A stretch of DNA of 43,524 nt, from IMG/VR virus record IMGVR_UViG_3300032893_000106, positions 1-43,524 of that record; one strand, written 5' to 3'. The position numbers and the translations under genes are program-made. Source of the stretch: a virus. The first letter of the stretch is position 1. Every line of letters starts with the position of its first letter. Below, piece after piece: positions 5,351 to 15,632 of this stretch. The notes below the pieces were generated by a model. It searched no databases and was not told where the DNA came from. It saw only the letters and a list, made by a program, of their open reading frames with translations.

Positions 5351-8255
5351 AAAGTTCTCCTAATTTTTGGTTTAAAACTTCTCGGTCTTTTTCCAGGTTT
5401 TGCCATCCTCGCTGGTATACCTCGTCATTGGGAAAGCCCCTGCTGAAGTGGTAATGCTTGATGACCGCGCTTTCACACCTTGCGGCTTCTTTTCTCTGGT
5501 CAGCCAAAGCCCATAGATAATTGTCAACACCAACGTGGTTAAAATCAAGGTCGAATATCTGCCCGTTAATAGACGGAATAAAGCTCTTTCTAATGATAAA
5601 ATGTTCATTGATGTTTCCTTTATCTGGATAAACTTCGCCTGTGTTAAAAGCGACTAGCGCCTTATTTTCCCTTTTCGCAAAAGTTACTGCTTCGTAAAGA
5701 CTTGTGGGCGTAAATTCTATATCATTGGCGGCATAACAAATCCACTCGCCCTTGCTCATCTCTAAACCTTTAGCCACTTTCACAGGCACGCTTTCGTCAC
5801 CCTCTATAACGAGAACTTCTACCAAATGTTTAGGATAGTAAAGTCGGTCTATAGACTCTAAACAGCGCTTAAGTCCTTCTGGCCTTCCTAGCTGGGGGAT
5901 AATTATGCTAACTGTAGGCAACAAATCAGGGGAAATATCCGTCCAAGTCTTCATAAAATGGTGGAAGGTGCGGGTATTAGGTGTAACATTTATAATCCCC
6001 GTCTGATGGTTGTAAGGGAAAAAATAATCTGAACGTAAAATAACCGCATCTTTACCATTATGTTGATACATTAAATGGGTAAAAATTTCCATTGAGCTTT
6101 CAAAGTTCTTGCCATCTAAGGGTGTGAATTTTTCGTGGACTTGCTTAAAATATTCTTCCCATAACGGGTGGTTAGGAACAGACCCTATCAAGCTTGAACC
6201 TACAAAACCATTTTCTTCTATGGAGGCAAAAAGTTTATGGTCTAATAAATCGTCAAAGTTTTTTCCAGGTAATATCTCCTGGTCTGCGTCTAAAAATATG
6301 CCGCCATAAGTCTGTAAAATCCAAGCTTCTAGATAATCCTTAGCCTTAACCCATTTTTTATTTGCTAAGGCCACCTTAACGTATTCAGGCGCGTTAGCTA
6401 TCTTGGTTAAGGAGTCGTCCTTAAAATTCTCCTCCGTTAAGACAAAGTGTTCATAGCCAGGAATATGTTGCGAGGCTATGCTTTTCTTGACCACATCGGG
6501 CATTGGGTCGCCAAACCAGCAAGTCCAAATCTTCTTCGGGATTTTCTGCGTTGAATTGCGTTTCTTGAAATCTACCACCCAGACCCAATCAATTATTTCA
6601 TCAGGTTTGCCAAATCTTTCGTTTACAGCTTGGACTACACCCATCCAAGTGCCTGGTAGGTAGTCGTGGCCGCATAAGATACCGTCATCTTTGACCTTCG
6701 GTAGCCAAGCGTCTATGTCTTGTAAAACCTCTTCGTAAGTGTGGCCTGCGTCGATAAAGCAGATGTCTATACTTTTATCAGCAAAATCTTTCGCCGCTTC
6801 CACGCTAGGTTTAACTATAATATTAAGGTGTGGGTAATGCCCGACGTTTTTCTTAAAAACTTCCAGCATATCCCGTTCCTTGGCCATCCCATTGGTCAAG
6901 TCTTGGGTGTCCTTAGAACCCTTCCAAGTATCCACACAGTAAACTTTACTTGCCTTACCCGATAAAATCGCGTCCGAACTCCTGCCAGCCCAACTACCGA
7001 CCTCTACAAAAATATCTCCCTCTTTAGCAACTTTATGCAACCATTTTAAATCCTTCCACGTCATCCACCCTTCAATCCCTTTATCTAAATAATCGGTTGG
7101 GTCTTTAGGGCCGAAGTAGTATTCTACATCCCTGTTGTATTCAGGGTTGTTAGGTTGGTATTCTAACGCTTTCATTATGGCTTGCTGGGCTTCAGGAATC
7201 CTACCTAGCCAACCATAAGCTTTATACAAAATCTCATAGGGTAAGTGCTCGTAATATGCTTTGTTCGTCGCATAAAAGCCGTTCCAGGGTATCTCCATCG
7301 CCCCCTTAGCGTAAGAAGCCGCCGCTTGGTAATTTTTATTCCACAAGTAGAACTCCGCTAGTTTCATTAAAGGCTCCCTGCGTCCTGAATCTATATAAAA
7401 AGCTTTAGAATACATCTCCGCTTGCTTTTCTGGGTTATTTAACCGAGCATAGATGTCGCCCATAAAAATCAAGCTCTCCGCCCGTTCGCTATGCCAGCCG
7501 TTCATCTTTATGTGGCGCTCAAATTCCTTTAAGGCGCTCTTAGGCCTTCCTGTCCAAAAAAGCTCCCTCGCGAAGTAGTGGGAGTTCCTGTCGTTATGTG
7601 GGTTGTTAAAACAATCCACGGCCAAACCCCGTAAGTAAGAGTGCCGGTCGTGGGGTTCTTGGAAGTGCTCTAACCTAAATATTTCGTTGTTAAGGAACCC
7701 AATCTTAGCCTGCCCGCTCAAAACCTCGTGAACTAAACCTACCCACTTGACCTTCCGCCTGTCGTAGAACTTGCTTTGGACGAACTCAATCGCCGGTTTT
7801 CCGTATCTATCGTGGGCGAAGACAAAGTTATACTCAAACTGCTCAAACCCCTGGTCTATAAGTTCGTTAATCTTATTAAAATCTAAAGTAGTCAGCTGCT
7901 CATCTGCGTCTACAAAGCTCACCATATCATTGGAAGCTAAGGAAGCTGCGTGGTTACGTGCAGAAGCAAAGTCAAAATATTCATCGCCTCCTCGGACTAT
8001 AGATTGTTCATTATCATCACGGAATCGTCTATTGATTGCATTAGCTAGTTCCTCTGGAATAGTATCGGTATATTTATCGCCGACTTCCTCTACCTTACAG
8101 CCCCAATCCCTTGCAATTTGGGCTGTATCATCAGTTGAACCCGTATCCAGGAGGCAGACTTCCCCACCATTGGCTTTAAACTCATCTAACGACTTAAGCA
8201 GTCTAGGCAAAACCTTAGCCTCGTTCTTAGCTATCAAACAGAAACTGAATTTCAT
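5325..8255 (-). CDS. Giant multi-enzyme glycosylation protein (GT2-TPR-methyltransferase-GT32-GT2)
   Basis: One 976-residue chain carries five recognisable units. Residues 1-200 are a GT2 glycosyltransferase (CLIAKNEAKVL, LLDTGSTDDT, FVDADEQ). About 230-375 are TPR-like repeats. About 400-545 are a class I SAM methyltransferase (IFVEVGSWAGRSSDAI, CFIDAGHTYEEV, GILCGHDYL). About 570-765 are a GT32-like, DxD-bearing transferase (KKIWTCWFGD, YGGIFLDADQEI). About 780-900 are a second GT2-like domain (VSIIIPQLGRPEGLKRCLES). It probably builds or caps a glycan on a virion protein or on the host surface. It is the largest enzyme in the window and lies between adhesin and lysis genes. The domain calls are firm; the substrate is unknown. 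Confidence 0.85.
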   Translation of the reverse strand: MKFSFCLIAKNEAKVLPRLLKSLDEFKANGGEVCLLDTGSTDDTAQIARDWGCKVEEVGDKYTDTIPEELANAINRRFRDDNEQSIVRGGDEYFDFASARNHAASLASNDMVSFVDADEQLTTLDFNKINELIDQGFEQFEYNFVFAHDRYGKPAIEFVQSKFYDRRKVKWVGLVHEVLSGQAKIGFLNNEIFRLEHFQEPHDRHSYLRGLAVDCFNNPHNDRNSHYFARELFWTGRPKSALKEFERHIKMNGWHSERAESLIFMGDIYARLNNPEKQAEMYSKAFYIDSGRREPLMKLAEFYLWNKNYQAAASYAKGAMEIPWNGFYATNKAYYEHLPYEILYKAYGWLGRIPEAQQAIMKALEYQPNNPEYNRDVEYYFGPKDPTDYLDKGIEGWMTWKDLKWLHKVAKEGDIFVEVGSWAGRSSDAILSGKASKVYCVDTWKGSKDTQDLTNGMAKERDMLEVFKKNVGHYPHLNIIVKPSVEAAKDFADKSIDICFIDAGHTYEEVLQDIDAWLPKVKDDGILCGHDYLPGTWMGVVQAVNERFGKPDEIIDWVWVVDFKKRNSTQKIPKKIWTCWFGDPMPDVVKKSIASQHIPGYEHFVLTEENFKDDSLTKIANAPEYVKVALANKKWVKAKDYLEAWILQTYGGIFLDADQEILPGKNFDDLLDHKLFASIEENGFVGSSLIGSVPNHPLWEEYFKQVHEKFTPLDGKNFESSMEIFTHLMYQHNGKDAVILRSDYFFPYNHQTGIINVTPNTRTFHHFMKTWTDISPDLLPTVSIIIPQLGRPEGLKRCLESIDRLYYPKHLVEVLVIEGDESVPVKVAKGLEMSKGEWICYAANDIEFTPTSLYEAVTFAKRENKALVAFNTGEVYPDKGNINEHFIIRKSFIPSINGQIFDLDFNHVGVDNYLWALADQRKEAARCESAVIKHYHFSRGFPNDEVYQRGWQNLEKDREVLNQKLGELYARTNNNP

Positions 8256-8273
8256 AGTTCTAGCGTTTAATTT

Positions 8274-9263
8274 TTAATCCCCATTAAAGAAAATGGCATT
8301 ATTACCACCCGTTGTATAGGTGATAACAATAATCCCGTTAGCTCCATTACCGCCATTACCATTACCCGCCCCGCTAAATCCCCCGCCACCACCGCCGCCT
8401 CCGTATAATCCACCATTTCCACCATCATCACCAACTACCGAATTGGTAACATCACCACCGCCACCACCTCCACCACCACCGGAACCGTGGGTCGAATCCC
8501 ATTCCGTTCCTGGTCCGCCATTACCGCCCTTAATCGTTAAGCTGGAACTGCCGTCACCGCCACCGCCGCCACCGCCGACCGTGCCATTAGTATTATGCGC
8601 CCCGCCGCCTGAACCTGCGTGATTGTTGCCGCCAGCGCCGCCTGTATCTGAATTATTTGCTGTATTACTGCCGTTTGAACCTCCGCCATTGCCTCCACCA
8701 CCGCCACCGCCGTCAGAGTTGGAGTTTCCATTAGCGCCACCCTTGGCACCCACGCCTAAATTGCCGCCAGCGCCGCCGCCGCCATCGCCTCCAAAACCTG
8801 CACTCGTAGTCGTGCCATTACCGCCGTTAAATCCGGTTGTGCCTGTGCCTCCGCTACCGCCCACGCCATTGCCAGTTGAACCCAAACCTGGTTTGGCAAT
8901 TACCACATTGGTATTCCAGTGAGTTTCCGTCCCAGGCTGGCCTATAGCTCCGCTATTTCCGCCAGCACCTCCTTGTCCTATCTGTATTCCGTTAACCGTC
9001 GTGCCGGATGTATAAGCGACCGAGCTAGACCGATATTCTCCACCACCGCCAGACTTTAGGCGCTGTCCATAGTCGCCGCCGCCGCCTCCGCCTATGGCTT
9101 CAATAGTAATGTTAGAACCATTTGTGGCAGCCCCAGACCAGCTCGTGCCAGATGTTATAAACACGGTCACATTACTGGCATAAGCGAACTGGCTTTTAAC
9201 CAATCCGAGCACTAATAAAGTCACGAGGTAAGAAGCTAAACTGATTGTTAAAAGTTTTTTCAT
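8274..9263 (-). CDS. Secreted glycine-rich adhesin-like protein
   Basis: Residues 1-30 form a signal peptide (MKKLLTISLASYLVTLLVLG, ending YASN). Next comes a short beta segment (VTVFITSGTSWSGAATNGSN, ITIEAIGG), then about 230 residues of Gly/Asn/Ser-rich sequence, as in glycine-rich tail adhesins that fold as polyglycine-II sheets. The end ANGIIVITYTTGG matches the usual C-terminal strand of such domains. It overlaps its neighbour by ATGA. A cleavable signal is odd for a virion part and implies export or a host origin. A receptor-binding role is inferred. Confidence 0.75.
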   Translation of the reverse strand: MKKLLTISLASYLVTLLVLGLVKSQFAYASNVTVFITSGTSWSGAATNGSNITIEAIGGGGGGDYGQRLKSGGGGEYRSSSVAYTSGTTVNGIQIGQGGAGGNSGAIGQPGTETHWNTNVVIAKPGLGSTGNGVGGSGGTGTTGFNGGNGTTTSAGFGGDGGGGAGGNLGVGAKGGANGNSNSDGGGGGGGNGGGSNGSNTANNSDTGGAGGNNHAGSGGGAHNTNGTVGGGGGGGDGSSSLTIKGGNGGPGTEWDSTHGSGGGGGGGGGDVTNSVVGDDGGNGGLYGGGGGGGGFSGAGNGNGGNGANGIIVITYTTGGNNAIFFNGD

Positions 9264-9730
9264 TGTATTGAAGTTGCCGTTGTCGTCGGTGCCTGAAATG
9301 TCGCATTAGTATACTTCCATCCAGGGCCAGCGACATCGCTTTGGACGAAGGTATCATTAGCTGGCGGCGGGTCAATCGTGGGGTCAGCTATGGTCGCCCC
9401 AATTACGTTGCCTTGCGGGTCAACGATGGCATACCTGTCGTTAGAAGGTGTTAATCCTGTTTGAAGTGAAACCGTGCTTTGGAGGGTCGGGAGGTCGCCA
9501 TATAAACCATTATCTAAGATAATTTTAGCCTCACCTTTGCCAACCTTAACTGAACTAAGGTCTTGCGTGCTGCCTATGACAACTGACCTAATGCGTCCAG
9601 TGGTAGCGGAGTAGACAACAGCAAACTGGCCAGGTGGCAACATATTAGGCTGTTCCTGTAAAAGTCCCAAGCCTACACCTATCCCTGCTGCAATCGCAAC
9701 GCATATAATAGATTTGTGGAGTTTTTTCAC
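9260..9730 (-). CDS. Exported or membrane-anchored protein of unknown function
   Basis: A 156-residue protein with a basic N-terminus and a hydrophobic stretch (ICVAIAAGIGVGLGLL, residues 9-24) that looks like a signal anchor. The rest is strand-rich with small repeats (GRIRSVVIGSTQDLSSVKVG, then YAIVDPQGNVIGAT). It sits between two other signal-bearing genes with start/stop overlaps on both sides. No family recognised. Confidence 0.7.
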   Translation of the reverse strand: MKKLHKSIICVAIAAGIGVGLGLLQEQPNMLPPGQFAVVYSATTGRIRSVVIGSTQDLSSVKVGKGEAKIILDNGLYGDLPTLQSTVSLQTGLTPSNDRYAIVDPQGNVIGATIADPTIDPPPANDTFVQSDVAGPGWKYTNATFQAPTTTATSIQ

Positions 9731-10716
9731 GGCGCGAAGTTAGATGATTCAATACCATAGCAATTAACCAAGCAACCAAAGGTAGCAATATCAATTTGGC
9801 CATAAGTTCCTGTAGTGGGTGTTGGTGTCGTGCCCCCTGTCCAATGGATTAAGGACTGCCAGTTAATGGTGTAGACCGTCGTCGTTGCTGCTTGGACTAT
9901 TAAAAAATACCTGCCACCAGCTTTTTGGTTGGTGAAGTTTATACCTAATTGGGCAGCATTGATACCGATACGCTGGAAATTGCCGTGGCCCCAGTCAATG
10001 GTTGATGTCGCCGTCGAAGTGCCATTATCATAGTAAGCGGAGTAGTATTGCCCTGCTACAGCCATTGTTGTGGTTGCGTCCGGCGTGGACGTGGCTATCG
10101 CAATACCACCATCAGCGAATATCTTAAGATAGTTAGAGCCTGTTGATGATGCTACTACTAAAAGAGGCAACGTCGGGTATGTAGATGTGCCTTGGACATA
10201 GAGCACCGTAGAGTTCGTTGTAGTGTTAATCCCTAATGTCAAATTTGGGTTAACCGTGAAGATGGAAACGCCCGTAGATGTATTGACCTGAAAAGGATTC
10301 AAGGTTGTAGTTCCTTGAACTAAGAAACTAATCGTAGAGGAAGTTGCATTTGCACCTGCGACCGTAGCATTATCTAAAAGAATTCCCACGCCTAGCTGGG
10401 TGTTAGAAGTCCATCTTGTTACATAGCCAGTTGTGCCAGTAGAAAGTGGCATTAAACCTAAAGTAGATGTCGCCACCCATTGGGGAGTCGTGCCAGAGGA
10501 TTCTAAAATATTACCTATCGTCCCTATAGGCAAAATAGTAAGGGAAGTTATGGAGCTGGTAGACACAAACAATGAACCAGCGGTTGTCGTTCCCCAGCCA
10601 GTCCCTCCTTGGTAGACATTTAAAATAGCAGCCCTAGCGCTTGCGCCAAGAATTATCAAGCCTAGAATAATCCCTATGGCAATTCCTATTCCTATAAGCC
10701 CTAGAAGTTTTTTCAT
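9727..10716 (-). CDS. Exported repeat-rich surface or fibre-like protein
   Basis: The 329-residue protein starts MKKLLGLIGIGIAIGIILGL and ends its hydrophobic region with ASARAA, a probable signal-peptidase site. The body is Thr/Ser-rich with GGTGWGTTTAGSLFV, ATSTLGLM, TSTGVSIFTV and similar beta-repeat units ending in CLVNCYG. This style recalls surface proteins of Patescibacteria (from memory, not a search). It may be a fibre or a protein shown on the infected cell. First gene of the signal-bearing trio. Confidence 0.7.
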   Translation of the reverse strand: MKKLLGLIGIGIAIGIILGLIILGASARAAILNVYQGGTGWGTTTAGSLFVSTSSITSLTILPIGTIGNILESSGTTPQWVATSTLGLMPLSTGTTGYVTRWTSNTQLGVGILLDNATVAGANATSSTISFLVQGTTTLNPFQVNTSTGVSIFTVNPNLTLGINTTTNSTVLYVQGTSTYPTLPLLVVASSTGSNYLKIFADGGIAIATSTPDATTTMAVAGQYYSAYYDNGTSTATSTIDWGHGNFQRIGINAAQLGINFTNQKAGGRYFLIVQAATTTVYTINWQSLIHWTGGTTPTPTTGTYGQIDIATFGCLVNCYGIESSNFAP

Positions 10717-10739
10717 AATATTAACTTAATTATATCAAG

Positions 10740-12230
10740 TTAAAAGAAATAAGTAACTACAGCCGTCACGCCGTTGCCAGGGTTGACCACGGGGGTTACC
10801 GTAGCACTAGAAATCGTGTAATCCGTGGTCGGTGTCAAAAGTCCGCCACCTACAAAGACTAGCTCACTTCCACTTACAGGAGTATGGGTTAGCGTAATTG
10901 TTCCACTAGAAAAAGTCAGGGTTTCACGCACGTAAGTGCCAGGTGAAGCCCCAGTATACCCTGTGTAGCCAGTCCTGCCGGTATAACCCGTATAACCAGT
11001 AGGGCCTATTGGACCTGTATATCCGGTATACCCCGTATATCCAGTATAACCAGTAAAATTACCTGGCCCAGTATAACCAGTAAACCCTGTATATCCGGTA
11101 TACCCCGTAAAGTTGCCTGGACCCGTATACCCCGTAGGTCCAGTTGGGCCTAAAGGTCCAGTATACCCAGTATAACCTGTGGTGCCTATTGGACCCGTGT
11201 AGCCAGTGTATCCCGTATAGCCCGTGAAGTTTCCAGGACCAGTATATCCAGTTGCTCCCGTAAGTCCTAATGGTCCCGTGTAACCTGTGTAACCAGTTGG
11301 GCCTGTTTGTGTAGCCATCCCAGCTGGTCCTGTATAGCCTGTAGTTCCCGTGTAACCCGTATACCCAGTCGCCCCGTTTCCTGTATAACCCGTGTAACCA
11401 GTTGCGCCGGCATCGCCTGTGTAACCTGTATAACCTGTATAACCAGTTGCACCGCTACCGCTTCCACTTCCACCTCCGTGCATTAACTCTTCAAATTTAT
11501 AATGTTTCCCGTTAAACCTAAAGCCTAAAGGGTCATAACTTTTCATCTTACCGATGGCGGCAATTATCTCGGTAGAGTTTTTTAAATTGCTAATGTCTAA
11601 TCTGTCTTTTTCAGGCAACTTTTTAAGTAAATCTACAACTTCTTTGGGGTCGGGATTTTTACCATCTTTTCCGTCTTTGCCAGGGTCACCTTTTTCACCT
11701 TTTTCACCAGGTTTGCCGTCAAAATAATCCACGCCTTTTATCGGGGTGTAGCCATCTTTACCAGGCACACCACGCTCTACTTGGCTGATTATCTCGCCCT
11801 TTTGCTCCTCGGTTAAATCATCCCAGCTCAAAGCAGGGCCAACATCGCCTTTTTCACCCTGTTCGCCTTTTTCCCCTTTAATGGAACTTAAGAAATTGGA
11901 AACAAAATCTGCCGTAGAATTTACTTTTTGGCCTTGTTCACCAGAAAGTTTTACCTCTAAAGGAGTCTTAAACGTTTCTTGGATATTATCTAACTTTTCG
12001 TGCGTTGAGGTCATATCTAATTCAGGCTTATTTACTTTTTCCGAAATCGCATCAAGCTTTTCCAAAGCTTTGCCGTGGGCTTCCCCAAGTTTATCAAGTT
12101 TGCCATCCATCTTTTCGTGGTGGTCACTATGGTCTAAAACTTCGTCAAAAATTGCGCCAGCAGGGTCTTGCTGCGCTTTATTTTTCTTTAAAAGCTTCTT
12201 AACCTTTTTAAGTTTATCGGGGTCTATCAT
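10740..12230 (-). CDS. Collagen-like tail fibre with GYTG repeats
   Basis: The 496-residue protein has a basic N-terminal helix ([14 protein letters not shown]), a coiled-coil region, two classical collagen blocks ([13 protein letters not shown], about 119-131; [17 protein letters not shown], 174-190), a [12 protein letters not shown] unit common in phage fibres, a Gly/Ser linker and about 170 residues of GYT/GYTGP triplets (261-432). It ends in a beta-rich tip ([18 protein letters not shown]...). Collagen triplets form trimeric rods, so this is almost surely a trimeric fibre with a C-terminal tip. The same GYTG unit recurs in the genes at 22028 and 25685. Confidence 0.85.
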   Translation of the reverse strand: MIDPDKLKKVKKLLKKNKAQQDPAGAIFDEVLDHSDHHEKMDGKLDKLGEAHGKALEKLDAISEKVNKPELDMTSTHEKLDNIQETFKTPLEVKLSGEQGQKVNSTADFVSNFLSSIKGEKGEQGEKGDVGPALSWDDLTEEQKGEIISQVERGVPGKDGYTPIKGVDYFDGKPGEKGEKGDPGKDGKDGKNPDPKEVVDLLKKLPEKDRLDISNLKNSTEIIAAIGKMKSYDPLGFRFNGKHYKFEELMHGGGSGSGSGATGYTGYTGYTGDAGATGYTGYTGNGATGYTGYTGTTGYTGPAGMATQTGPTGYTGYTGPLGLTGATGYTGPGNFTGYTGYTGYTGPIGTTGYTGYTGPLGPTGPTGYTGPGNFTGYTGYTGFTGYTGPGNFTGYTGYTGYTGYTGPIGPTGYTGYTGRTGYTGYTGASPGTYVRETLTFSSGTITLTHTPVSGSELVFVGGGLLTPTTDYTISSATVTPVVNPGNGVTAVVTYFF

Positions 12231-15200
12231 TTCTTTTTCCTTGTTAAAGCTTTAGCGACTAAAGGTGCGGCGGCAAAGGCTTCTATGGGAAGTTTAGCTT
12301 GGGCTTTCTTTATAGGAACTTCGTTCCAGGTCACGCCTTGCGGGTCGGTAATTGTCTTAGCGCCAAACTTATTCTTTAGGTATTTACCAACTTCCTTTTC
12401 GTAGAATTTGTAGATTGGGTTATTGGTGTCTACTTTGCCGGAGATGTCAAAAGATTCTCGGTATGCACGTAAGTAATCATTTTTTTCCGCATCTATAATT
12501 CCTTGTGCGGTTTCTCCCGAATGAACGCGATATGAAGCTCCAGTCTGTGAATTAACAACTATTTCCCCACCTTTTTCTTTAATAACTTTAAATCCATTCA
12601 TAGCTTCATAAACATTCTTTGGCACAGCCTTAAACTTCCCATCTCCGAGGACATCGGTGATTATCCAAGAATCACCTTGCATCCCTTGTGTAACTTCTAG
12701 CCCAGTTTTTAACTGTTCTGGTTTTAAAATATCTTCAGCAACAGGAATTCCATTTTCATATTTAACCGGTGACCAAGTTGGAGCTTCCCCCAACCCCTCA
12801 ATCTTCATCGCCGTTTCCCCAGTCGGGAATTGGAGTTTAGTCTTTCCATCCTTAGCAGCTTGCTTAATTTCTTCCCTTATAATCCTTTCCTGCCAGGTGT
12901 TGCGGTAGGGTTCTAGTTTAGATAATCCCTTTTCGTTAGCTACCCACTTTTTAGCCAAATCACTTGCTTCTGTTCCCTTAAATCCCCTATCGTGAGCTTC
13001 TTGTAAGGCAAAATCATAATTTTTAGCAAATGCAGTTGATTCATTCTCCAACCTTCCCTTTTGGAAAAGGTCGCTTTGGAGTTCTATGACACGGCGAGTG
13101 TCGCCACTTGCTCGTCCTAATCTAGTTTGAGGGTCTGCTACCGTTATTCTGCCCCTACCTTCTGGAGCCATATCCTCTACCCGTGTATGGGCGAAGTAAT
13201 TATCTATACCATCTCCAGAAAAATGAACATCTCCTGCTGAAGTCTTTATAGGACTTTCATAGATATTTTCTTTATAATTTGCTACATTACCACGCAAATT
13301 TTCAGGTAACGTAATATTTTCATACCTGCTTCCTCTTGCTTCAGCAGTAGCTTCCATTCCTCTTACCCTCTCACTTGTATCTATTTTTAGCGGCAATAAC
13401 TCCGTCTTCACCGCATTAGCAAAATCCTTCACAGGCACTTTGTCTGGGAAGTCCTCTAAAGTTTTCTTTATAAGGTCGCGTTCAGCTTGCTTTACATCCC
13501 CGCTATTAGTCAGGTCGCTTATAAACTGCTTGCTTACAACATCACGGCCTTTTAGCTTATCTATAATCTTGGTGGAAAGGTCTTTAAATCCTTTAAATTC
13601 AGGGGGGGCTTCTTGAGGGGCAGTTTCTTCCTTAGGTGCACCTGGCAACCCTCCTACCGCTTCAGTTGTAAGCCCCACATTAGGCTTTACGGGAGTGTTA
13701 AAAACTTTATTCAAAACCCCAGAAATATCTACGCCATTTAATTTTCCCCAGCCTGCTAAAACTTGAGTAACAAGACTTGGATTAGTCAAAATATATTCAG
13801 CTACTGCCCCAGGTAAGCCTCCCTTTAAGAAAGCTGCACCAGTAGCAAGAGTTCTAGTATAAGTTCCAACTTTTTGGCCACCAGCATTGGCAATATCCTC
13901 TACAGCTTTTAATACCGAAATTTCCTTGCCTATGCCTGGACTAATTTTCTCTAGTCTAGCCAAAGCTGGTTCTTTACCAGCATTAGTTACATTAGCTAAC
14001 CTAGATAAGGCATTATCCTTAAAAGTCCCATCAGGTTTTAAGTAATCCCTTTTAATTTGTTTAAGCAGTTGGGTTTCAGGGGCATATTTTTCATCTAATT
14101 CTCGTAAACCCGTAATTTGGTCTTTGCCCATAATGTCGTAAGCTGTCCTTAAAGCCCTATTCATAGTAGTAATAGCAGTAGTTTCTCCTTGCCCATATTT
14201 GGCCGCTTGGGAAAGAGTAGAACGGGCATTAAGAAATTGATTCGCTGTCAATTCATCTCTTTTCCCAAAAGTATCAATAAATCTTTGTAATCGTGCTTCG
14301 TCTGCCCCACTCATAGGTAAAGAATCAGCATCGGTTATAACTTTACCTGCTTTATTTATCTTTACGCCAAATTGGTCTAAAATATTCTTTAAAGGAGTGC
14401 TAATCCCATTGGTGGTCGGGATTTTAACGCTTTCCCCACTTTTCCTTATAGCTTGGTATTCTTTCCCTGTGGCAGATAAATCTTCCAGCCGTTTATCAAT
14501 CGCTGTAGAAACTTTTTGGCCAATCGCATCACGGCTATAATCAGACTTATAATCCTTACCAAAAAACTTTTCAGGGTTTTCTAAAATTGTATTGATTGTC
14601 TTAGGCGACATCCCACTTACTCCTGAAATGCCTAATTTAGTCAAAGTTTTGCCAAAATCCGCAACTTTCCCTACCCCTTTCCCTGCCAAATCAAGAGTTT
14701 TTACGCCAGGCTTGGCTATAGTGGAAATTGTTTTATCAATCGCTTTGCCTACGCCTGTATCAGCTACAGTTGCAGGTTTGGGCGCACCGCTTTCTTCGCT
14801 AATAGTTTCTCCCCCTGTGGGAATATCCAAAGCTCCTTTAAGTCCTAATAAGGGGACGGCTAATTGGAAAGGGTCTTCAGCCAAAGACTGAAGGCTATTA
14901 GTGAATTGGCCTTTTGCGGCTAATTGGGCGGCTTTAGGGGTAACTGCTTCGCCAGCCGCGCTTGTGTAGCTAGGCGTTAAATCCTGTAAGTTAGGCACAT
15001 TGATTTTCTGGGCATTAGGTCCCGCAAAGGCGTGACCAGGAATAGAAGGAAGTTGGGCTGCTTTGTTAGCTAAAATATTTGATTCTTGGATTGATTTTCC
15101 AGCCGAACTTATGTCATTTAAAAATCCGCCAACTGCGCTAGGAATTTGGGATAAATTTTTTAGGGTGTTATAAGGGTTAAAAAAATCAAATGTCCCTTTG

Positions 15201-15448
15201 GCAAATTTCAATCCTGACTTGCCAATATTCGCCGCTTCTTTACCTAAAGTGCCAAAAAGTCCCGAAGTATTTTCTGGCCCCATACTATAAGCAGGGGTGC
15301 TTAAGAAATTATTTATGGAATCATTCAAGCTTGGCTTAGGAGGGGTAGGAGGTTTGGCTATTGGAGGCGCACCAAAAGGAATAGTATCCGGTTGGGTAGG
15401 CGATACTAAAGGAGGTGCGCCAAAAGGAATTGTGGCTGGATTAGGCAT
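12227..15448 (-). CDS. Very large virion-associated protein, possibly ejected
   Basis: The 1073-residue protein has a Pro-rich N-terminus with a repeated TIPFGAPP unit, a helical middle ([40 protein letters not shown]) and a C-terminal region with [31 protein letters not shown] and [19 protein letters not shown]. The last part resembles domains in polyvalent phage proteins that enter the host with the DNA. With no tape-measure gene present, this and its 652-residue neighbour are candidates for internal or ejected virion proteins. No catalytic motif can be assigned. Confidence 0.55.
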   Translation of the reverse strand: MPNPATIPFGAPPLVSPTQPDTIPFGAPPIAKPPTPPKPSLNDSINNFLSTPAYSMGPENTSGLFGTLGKEAANIGKSGLKFAKGTFDFFNPYNTLKNLSQIPSAVGGFLNDISSAGKSIQESNILANKAAQLPSIPGHAFAGPNAQKINVPNLQDLTPSYTSAAGEAVTPKAAQLAAKGQFTNSLQSLAEDPFQLAVPLLGLKGALDIPTGGETISEESGAPKPATVADTGVGKAIDKTISTIAKPGVKTLDLAGKGVGKVADFGKTLTKLGISGVSGMSPKTINTILENPEKFFGKDYKSDYSRDAIGQKVSTAIDKRLEDLSATGKEYQAIRKSGESVKIPTTNGISTPLKNILDQFGVKINKAGKVITDADSLPMSGADEARLQRFIDTFGKRDELTANQFLNARSTLSQAAKYGQGETTAITTMNRALRTAYDIMGKDQITGLRELDEKYAPETQLLKQIKRDYLKPDGTFKDNALSRLANVTNAGKEPALARLEKISPGIGKEISVLKAVEDIANAGGQKVGTYTRTLATGAAFLKGGLPGAVAEYILTNPSLVTQVLAGWGKLNGVDISGVLNKVFNTPVKPNVGLTTEAVGGLPGAPKEETAPQEAPPEFKGFKDLSTKIIDKLKGRDVVSKQFISDLTNSGDVKQAERDLIKKTLEDFPDKVPVKDFANAVKTELLPLKIDTSERVRGMEATAEARGSRYENITLPENLRGNVANYKENIYESPIKTSAGDVHFSGDGIDNYFAHTRVEDMAPEGRGRITVADPQTRLGRASGDTRRVIELQSDLFQKGRLENESTAFAKNYDFALQEAHDRGFKGTEASDLAKKWVANEKGLSKLEPYRNTWQERIIREEIKQAAKDGKTKLQFPTGETAMKIEGLGEAPTWSPVKYENGIPVAEDILKPEQLKTGLEVTQGMQGDSWIITDVLGDGKFKAVPKNVYEAMNGFKVIKEKGGEIVVNSQTGASYRVHSGETAQGIIDAEKNDYLRAYRESFDISGKVDTNNPIYKFYEKEVGKYLKNKFGAKTITDPQGVTWNEVPIKKAQAKLPIEAFAAAPLVAKALTRKKK

Positions 15449-15469
15449 AATTAAGCGGGAAAATAGGGC

Positions 15470-15498
15470 TTGACAAAGATATAGAAATATCTTAAACT
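15470..15498 (+). promoter_or_regulatory. Plus-strand promoter with operator-like dyad inside the late operon
   Basis: TTGACA (15470-15475) and TAAACT (15493-15498) are 17 bases apart, a good sigma70-type promoter. The spacer holds the perfect inverted repeat AAGATAT-AGAA-ATATCTT (15476-15493), exactly where a repressor would block RNA polymerase. It points against the surrounding late operon and serves only the small gene at 15528. Confidence 0.75.
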
Positions 15499-15527
15499 AG
15501 CTAGTTAAGTCTTATTTAATTAAATTT

Positions 15528-15632
15528 ATGATTTTTAATATTCTCATTGCTCTCTTTGTCTTAGCTATGGTTAATAGTGCGTGTGAAATGTGGGAAGAAC
15601 GCAGAGTTCGTAGAATCTACGAAAATAAGTAG
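15528..15632 (+). CDS. Small membrane protein, lone plus-strand gene (moron-like)
   Basis: A 34-residue protein, MIFNILIALFVLAMVNSACE then MWEERRVRRIYENK: one membrane helix with a charged tail. It lies alone on the opposite strand between two long late genes, with its own promoter and possible operator, and its stop abuts the neighbour's stop base for base. No Shine-Dalgarno sequence is obvious. Independent single genes of this kind (morons) are often expressed outside the lytic programme and change host surface or immunity. Function unknown. Confidence 0.6.
   Translation: MIFNILIALFVLAMVNSACEMWEERRVRRIYENK

Noticed and set aside
7771-8277. 168-codon plus-strand frame opposite the glycosyltransferase gene
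   Set aside because: It lies wholly antisense to the conserved GT2 domain, is Ser/Leu-rich as antisense frames are, and has no promoter or ribosome-binding site.
8320-8922. Long proline-rich plus-strand frames opposite the glycine-rich gene
   Set aside because: They are the antisense of GGN glycine codons (CCN reads as proline) and have no start signals; the minus-strand gene has a signal peptide and operon overlaps.
11267-11473. Frame inside the collagen-like gene reading as a Val/Gln/Arg-rich protein
   Set aside because: It is a shifted reading of the GYTG repeat and has no independent start signal; the same shadow appears at 22501-22845.
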